Assembly (NCBI GenBank): GCA_964486135.1
Contig: CAZAKT010000009.1
Coordinates: 1-52,914 of the forward strand
DNA from: UBA4923 sp964486135
Lineage (GTDB): Bacteria; Bacillota; Clostridia; Saccharofermentanales; DTU023
Length of the DNA: 52,914 nt
Direction of reading: 5' to 3'
Each line of letters starts with the position of its first letter. Within the stretch, counting starts at the first letter, position 1. Under the pieces are notes generated by a model. That model was not told where the DNA came from, made no database searches, and saw only the letters and a program-made list of their open reading frames with translations. Shown piece after piece: positions 48,886-52,914 of this stretch. The position numbers and the translations under genes were made by a program.

Positions 48886-49730
48886 CAGAGGATCTCCTTA
48901 CGGTGGCGGGCCACATGGCAGTTGATATTGCAGGCGACAGGCAGGCCCGCGATATGGGTGGGCAAGATTTCCAGGGCGACCGAGAGGGCTGTTGTCCTAC
49001 CACCCAGACCCTGGGGACCCAGGCCCAGCTGGTTGATTTCCTCCAGGAGGGAACTTTCAAGATCAGCGTAAAAAGGATCCTCATGGGGCTCCCCCAAGTC
49101 ACGGAGAAGAGCTCGCTTTGCAGCCAGGGCAACCTGGTCAAAAGTGCCCCCCAGACCAACGCCTATCACCAGAGGTGGGCAGGCATTGGGACCCGCCTTC
49201 CGAACCGTGTCAATTACAAAGCTTTTTACGCCTTCCAGACCGTCGGCCGGCCTGAGCATGGCCAGGCGGCTCATATTCTCACTGCCAAAGCCCTTGGCCA
49301 GCAAGGTCACCGTTACCCTATCCCCGGCCACCAGCCTGGTCGTGACCAAGGCCGGTGTATTGTCACCTGTATTCACCCGTCGCAGAGGATCCGCAACGAC
49401 CGACATCCTCAGGGAATGTTTCCGGTAGCCACGCCGGATACCCTCATCAATGGCAGCATAGGGGTCTCCTGAAAAGTGGACATCCAAACCGACATCCAAA
49501 AAAACAAAGGCCAGTCCGGTATCCTGACAGATCGGGATCCCTTCATCGGCCGCAATGTCATAGTTTTGCAAAATCTCTTCCAGTACCAGCCGGGCAGTCA
49601 GACCGTCCTCAGATGACAGGCTATCCTCTACCGCCCCCTTCACGTCAGATGGCATCTCACAGGCAGCCGGTCCACACATGCGCTCAAGAGCATCCCGCAG
49701 GAGCTCCACCTGAAATTCACGAATCGCCAT
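48885..49730 (-). CDS. Fumarase-type hydro-lyase alpha subunit, [4Fe-4S] (likely mesaconase)
   Basis: The 281-residue protein is the iron-sulfur subunit of class I fumarase-type enzymes. Likely cluster ligands are Cys68 (PICQDTG), Cys184 (NACPP) and Cys271 (NINCH). The GNENMSRLAML-type block appears as GFGSENMSRLAML. The ATG at 49728-49730 has GAGAGG upstream. It is the first gene of the ten-gene operon and overlaps the beta gene by one base. With the beta subunit it should hydrate mesaconate to citramalate. Confidence 0.93.
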   Translation of the reverse strand: MAIREFQVELLRDALERMCGPAACEMPSDVKGAVEDSLSSEDGLTARLVLEEILQNYDIAADEGIPICQDTGLAFVFLDVGLDVHFSGDPYAAIDEGIRRGYRKHSLRMSVVADPLRRVNTGDNTPALVTTRLVAGDRVTVTLLAKGFGSENMSRLAMLRPADGLEGVKSFVIDTVRKAGPNACPPLVIGVGLGGTFDQVALAAKRALLRDLGEPHEDPFYADLESSLLEEINQLGLGPQGLGGRTTALSVALEILPTHIAGLPVACNINCHVARHRKEIL

Positions 49731-49749
49731 CCCCAGCCTCTCTTCCAAC

Positions 49750-49787
49750 TGTGTCTACACAATAGCGCATTCTGTGCTGGCATACAA
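49750..49787 (-). promoter_or_regulatory. Candidate promoter and GntR operator of the methylaspartate operon
   Basis: On the minus strand TTGTAT (49782-49787) is followed after 17 bases by TATTGT (49759-49764). A palindrome TGTGT-AG-ACACA (49750-49761) overlaps the -10. GntR proteins usually bind palindromes with GT and AC cores, so this is a plausible site for the operon's own regulator. Sequence inference only. Confidence 0.45.
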
Positions 49788-49994
49788 TATCCGCCTTGAA
49801 AAATCAAAAAATCTGTGTAAAAAAAGAGAGGGATCCTGCAACAATTATCAGTCTCTATAGCGTATGATGAATATGTGTAAGTAGCTTATGTCCGGATCGG
49901 CCCGGGGCAGACGGACAATGGGCGGATGAATGAGTCGGACGGGCGCGGTGTTGGAAACGGCGCCTCGACAACTGGTGGATCCAGGGAGGTATGC

Positions 49995-50432
49995 ATGTAC
50001 GTTGAAGCGATTGTCGGAGGCAAGGGTTCAGGAAAGACGCCCCTCATGCTGGCGGAAATGGAGCGTGAGGCGGCGGATAAGAATGCGAATATCGTTTTCA
50101 TCGAATACGGGCACGGAGTGGAGCATCTCGTGCCTCATTCAGTTAGACGCATTGACATCAAGGAGTATCCTGTACGAGGCTTTGACCAGCTGATCGCTTT
50201 CCTTGCCGGAATGAACGCCAAGGATTACGACATCTCGCATATCTACATTGACTGTATCTTCCAAATCGCAGGGGAAGTCAGCCCGGCAGTCCTGTCCGCT
50301 TTTATCAAGGACCTTGAGGCACTGGCCAAGCAAGTCGAAAGCAAGTTCACGGTCGCCCTCAGCTACGAACCGGACCAACTCCCCGACGACGTTAAGCCCT
50401 ACGCGCGCCCGACCTCCGGTCAGGGCTGCTAA
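49995..50432 (+). CDS. Small orphan P-loop ATP-binding protein
   Basis: I do not recognise a specific family. The 145-residue protein begins MYVEAIVGGKGSGKTPLML, with a Walker A motif in the first 20 residues, and has an acidic Walker-B-like strand HIYIDCIFQ near residue 79. The overall shape resembles a minimal RecA/KaiC-like or zonular-occludens-toxin-like P-loop fold. Start ATG at 49995 behind AGGGAGG; the longer reading from 49926 adds an unconserved Gly/Ser-rich head. It is divergent from the methylaspartate operon and upstream of mscL. Confidence 0.6.
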   Translation: MYVEAIVGGKGSGKTPLMLAEMEREAADKNANIVFIEYGHGVEHLVPHSVRRIDIKEYPVRGFDQLIAFLAGMNAKDYDISHIYIDCIFQIAGEVSPAVLSAFIKDLEALAKQVESKFTVALSYEPDQLPDDVKPYARPTSGQGC

Positions 50433-50457
50433 CCCGGTCCCCTTGTGGTCCGGATTT

Positions 50458-50466
50458 TGCTATACT
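50458..50466 (+). promoter_or_regulatory. Candidate extended -10 promoter of mscL
   Basis: TGC-TATACT about 46 bases before the mscL start is an extended -10 element without a clear -35. The same form occurs before the YjdF-like gene. Confidence 0.5.
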
Positions 50467-50511
50467 TGGACTCAATAAACTTCGGTACCAGCCGTAGAAG
50501 AGGTGACGCCC

Positions 50512-50916
50512 TTGATTAAAGAGTTTAAAGAATTCATCGCAAACGGAAGCGTAATGGATGCCGCCATTGGCTTTGTACTCGGTCTTACCTTCAAGGCCAT
50601 CGTGGACAGCGTCGTCAACGATATCCTTATGCCCCTGGTGGGCTTCCTCACAGCCGGTATCGATTTTGCAGATTTGAAGATAGTTTTGAAACAGGCCAGT
50701 GACAGCGCCGAGGAAGTTGCCCTGGGCTACGGCCAACTGATCCAATCGATCATCACCTTTCTCATCGTCGCCTTCTTCCTCTTCATGGTAATGAAGGCAG
50801 TCAATAAAATGCGGCGGCAGAAGGCCGAGGAGGAGGCCGAAGAGGCTGAGCCGGAAGAGACGGATACTGAAATCCTGAAAGATATCCGCCGCCTCCTCGA
50901 CAAGGAAAACCACTGA
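50512..50916 (+). CDS. mscL: Large-conductance mechanosensitive channel MscL
   Basis: The 134-residue protein has the N-terminal helix KEFKEFIANGSVMDAAIGFVLG, two membrane helices (about residues 15-45 and 70-100) and a charged C-terminal bundle (RRQKAEEEAEEAEPEE to DIRRLL). It opens under high membrane tension to release solutes in osmotic downshock. I prefer the TTG at 50512 (GAGGTG 6 bases upstream; MIKEFKEF start) to a GTG at 50503 that would lie on its own Shine-Dalgarno. Confidence 0.93.
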   Translation: MIKEFKEFIANGSVMDAAIGFVLGLTFKAIVDSVVNDILMPLVGFLTAGIDFADLKIVLKQASDSAEEVALGYGQLIQSIITFLIVAFFLFMVMKAVNKMRRQKAEEEAEEAEPEETDTEILKDIRRLLDKENH

Positions 50917-51058
50917 AGGTGATTGCCACGTCAGCCCCCGGCAGGGGTAACTGATGCGGTCACGATAAACCATTACCCGTGCGACCGGGCCCCCCCACTT
51001 CGCACCAGGAGACCGGCTCCAAAGAGAGCCAGCTAAAAGACGTATTAGGAGGAAGACT

Positions 51059-51694
51059 ATGAACTGCACAAATTGTGGAGCTCCCAACGCCGAAGGCGCC
51101 ACCTTCTGCTCAAACTGCGGCGCGTCATTGATGGCCGCGCCCCAAGAGCAGCAAGCCGCCCAGCAGGCCTATGCTCCCCCGCCCCCACCCCAACAGCCGC
51201 CCCAGCAGGCCTACCCGCCTCCCCAGGGCTATCAGCAACCGCCCGGCTACGGCTATCCGCCCCAGGCTCCGCCCAAGAAGAAGAAAACAGGACTTATCAT
51301 CGGCATAGGCGCCGGTGTGCTCGTCCTGGTTGTCGCCTTGGTTCTTATCCTGACCCTGGGTGGCGGCGGCGGCAAGTCCGGGATCGCAGGCAAATGGACC
51401 GTGGTCGACACGGAAGGCTGGAGCGACTACGAGGAAGGTCTCATCTTCAACTTCAAGAGTAACGGGATCTTGACCTTCGAAGCGCCCAAGGATACCCCCG
51501 AGGAACTTGTAGGTATGTACGAGATGATGAACCTGCTCAATACCAAGTACAAGGTGACCGGTGACAAGATCCTCCTTACCATCGAGTTCTTCGGTGAGAA
51601 GGATGAGACTGAGATGAGATTCACCCTGGAGGGTGACACCCTGACCCTATACGATGAGGATGGCGACTCGACCGTTCTAAAACGGACCAAGTAG
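51059..51694 (+). CDS. Zinc-ribbon, proline-rich membrane protein with a lipocalin-like end
   Basis: The 211-residue protein has an N-terminal zinc ribbon (CTNCGAPNAEG to CSNCG), a Pro/Gln/Tyr-rich linker (about residues 30-72), a membrane helix (about 78-100), and an extracellular domain of about 100 residues (GIAGKWTVVDTEGW to STVLKR) resembling the small lipocalin-like domains of Clostridia surface proteins. The function is unknown. AGGAGGA precedes the ATG. It ends at the bidirectional terminator. Confidence 0.75.
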   Translation: MNCTNCGAPNAEGATFCSNCGASLMAAPQEQQAAQQAYAPPPPPQQPPQQAYPPPQGYQQPPGYGYPPQAPPKKKKTGLIIGIGAGVLVLVVALVLILTLGGGGGKSGIAGKWTVVDTEGWSDYEEGLIFNFKSNGILTFEAPKDTPEELVGMYEMMNLLNTKYKVTGDKILLTIEFFGEKDETEMRFTLEGDTLTLYDEDGDSTVLKRTK

Positions 51695-51711
51695 AGACCG
51701 TCTACTGAAAC

Positions 51712-51753
51712 AAAAAAAGACCGGCACGCCGCTCGGGCGCGCCGGTCTTTTTT
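51712..51753. terminator. Bidirectional terminator
   Basis: A long stem, GACCGGCACGCC / GGGCGCGCCGGTC, flanked by A7 on the left and T6 on the right, works on both strands. It ends the zinc-ribbon gene on plus and the large partial gene on minus. Confidence 0.9.
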
Positions 51754-51766
51754 ATTGCCAACTCTT

Positions 51767-52914
51767 TTATTTACTGTTGGCAGGCGCTATCTCCGCCGCC
51801 ATCATTACGAACTGGACGCTGATGACTTCCTTATTAAGATCCGATACAAAGGATCTGACCTCATAGCCCTCACCCGTGAATTCAGCCAGGCGATCCTCCA
51901 ATGCCTCCATAAACTGCTCTTTCAGATCCGAGGTCTGGTCCCCCAGCTCGGCCATGCCATCGGCAAACTCTCCCAAGCCCTCCCCATAGGGGACCAGGCC
52001 ATCCAGCCGGTAGCGGACCAGGCCGTCCTTGAGATCCGAAACACCCGCCAGGTACTCGGACAGGCCCTTGTTGAGATCCTTCATACCAGCACCAAGCTCA
52101 GAGCCCGCCTGACTCAGAGCCGCCCCTCCGGTCCCAAGCTCATTCAAGCCCGCCTTGACCTGAGAGGAGGCTCCGGAAAGGCCCGGCTCCTCTTTCGTTC
52201 CAGAGAGACCTGAGGCCAGGCTGCCCACCCCCTTGTTGATATAGCCGTCAAGGCCCTCGTGGAACTCGCTGTACTTTCCCTTGAATTCGCTGAGTCCACC
52301 AATGAGTTCTCCCAGCATAGCCTGGATCTCAGCTTCCGACGCATGGGCCAGGTCCTTGAGTTGACTGACCAGGGCCTGCAGAATTGCTAGGAGGCCGGGG
52401 CCTTCCGGATCGTCCAATTCCGCCACATAGAAGGAATGAAGATCTTCGAGTCCTTCGCTCAAATCTTGGGCCCCTGTTGCCAGGACAGGTAAACCGGGAA
52501 GTTGCTCCTGGCCTTGTAAAAGTAAATCCAACAGATCCTTATATCTTTTCGTAAGTTCTGAATAGCCTACCAGTAGGTTGACAAGGGCCTCCGTCTGAGA
52601 TTGGTCAGTAATGCCTATACTTACAAGATAATTCGACCAAGCACCCGTATCGTAAAGGGGTAGCGGATCTTCAGCTTCAATAGCTAGTTTGAAATTTTGG
52701 AGTATCTCCACATAATAATTAAGACCACCAACCAAACCGGCCGCAGCGCCTTTTGTTTTTGCAAGCCCAGTTTCAACCCCTTCCGCCATAATCAGGAGTC
52801 CGTCCAGCTGCTCCTCCGGGAAATCCAGGCCGGCGCCGGACCCTCCCTGGGCCAGGCCTTCCAGGATTTTATCAAGACCAGCCAGGACGGCTGCTGAACC
52901 AGCGACCAGATCCT
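51767..52914 (-). CDS. C-terminal part of a large helical secreted/membrane protein (YhgE/Pip- or MMPL-partner-like), cut by window edge
   Basis: The reading frame is open to the end of the window, so the 5' part is missing. The visible 382 or so residues are rich in Leu, Gly, Ala and Ser with repeated GLxxLxxG-type helical spacing (for example LGTGGAALSQAGSELGAGM), like the long ectodomains of YhgE/Pip proteins and of RND/MMPL transporters. The end (VRSFVSDLNKEVISVQFVMM) is also like those. No membrane helix is visible in this part. The frame has no internal stop, so it is unlikely to be a pseudogene. Confidence 0.6.
   Translation of the reverse strand, partial: DLVAGSAAVLAGLDKILEGLAQGGSGAGLDFPEEQLDGLLIMAEGVETGLAKTKGAAAGLVGGLNYYVEILQNFKLAIEAEDPLPLYDTGAWSNYLVSIGITDQSQTEALVNLLVGYSELTKRYKDLLDLLLQGQEQLPGLPVLATGAQDLSEGLEDLHSFYVAELDDPEGPGLLAILQALVSQLKDLAHASEAEIQAMLGELIGGLSEFKGKYSEFHEGLDGYINKGVGSLASGLSGTKEEPGLSGASSQVKAGLNELGTGGAALSQAGSELGAGMKDLNKGLSEYLAGVSDLKDGLVRYRLDGLVPYGEGLGEFADGMAELGDQTSDLKEQFMEALEDRLAEFTGEGYEVRSFVSDLNKEVISVQFVMMAAEIAPANSK

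Noticed and set aside
1..52914. tRNA, rRNA, CRISPR, transposase or phage genes
   Set aside because: None was found by reading; gene order and codon style are uniform, with no sign of an inserted element.

Overview
The window is about 53 kb of a fairly GC-rich genome from an anaerobic, monoderm Clostridia-like member of the Bacillota. This is inferred from gene content: DnaD and a DnaC/DnaI-type helicase loader, a BirA with a DNA-binding head, a CbpB-type CBS protein, pyruvate:ferredoxin oxidoreductase, biotin-dependent sodium-pump decarboxylase subunits, and a WalR-like box before a cell-wall hydrolase. Almost every gene has a strong Shine-Dalgarno sequence, and several promoters look like extended -10 (TGnTATAAT) elements. 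I saw no tRNA, rRNA, CRISPR array, insertion sequence or phage gene, and no gap over 300 bases without a gene.

Layout. (1) 1-9.2 kb: biotin uptake and ligation (bioY, birA); a LysR regulator; then, leftward, mdcA-mmdA-mmdD-mmdC-mmdB-amidase. This joins a malonate decarboxylase alpha-type transferase to a complete biotin-dependent sodium-pumping decarboxylase of the methylmalonyl-CoA type. I read it as a possible CoA-linked, Na+-pumping malonate (perhaps malonamate) catabolic module. (2) 9.3-14 kb: a small metallopeptidase, an alpha/beta hydrolase, a MATE exporter, two membrane proteins and a CbpB-like CBS protein. (3) 14-17.8 kb: rpmG-secE-nusG-rplK-rplA-rplJ-rplL with an L10 leader, closed by a strong terminator; rpoBC does not follow. 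(4) 17.8-22 kb: an azoreductase-like flavoprotein, then dnaD-dnaC-acpS and a membrane protein with a decayed NlpC/P60 domain. (5) 22-29.4 kb: a central-carbon run with a PGK-TIM fusion, gpmI and nifJ. (6) 29.5-33.4 kb: a PHP phosphoesterase, a glycosyltransferase and an SH3b-NlpC/P60 hydrolase with a WalR-like box. (7) 33.5-40 kb: a citX-citG fusion, a P-loop protein with a tRNA-editing-like metal motif, a MgtA-type P-type ATPase and an NAD(P)-dependent epimerase. (8) 40-49.9 kb: a ten-gene leftward operon encoding all steps from glutamate to acetate plus pyruvate by the methylaspartate route (glmS/L/E, mal, fumarase-like mesaconase, CitDEF-type citramalate lyase) with its own GntR regulator. 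(9) 50-52.9 kb: an orphan P-loop protein, mscL, a zinc-ribbon lipocalin-like membrane protein and the end of a large surface protein cut by the window edge.

How they fit together. Glutamate fermented by region 8 gives acetate and pyruvate; nifJ converts pyruvate to acetyl-CoA and reduced ferredoxin. CitXG makes and attaches the prosthetic group of the CitD carrier. Biotin from BioY/BirA charges MmdC, whose complex would turn decarboxylation energy into a sodium gradient. The most interesting items are the MdcA plus Mmd combination, the P-loop/editing-domain hybrid next to citXG, the catalytically dead NlpC/P60 protein and the WalR-like box inside the end of citXG.
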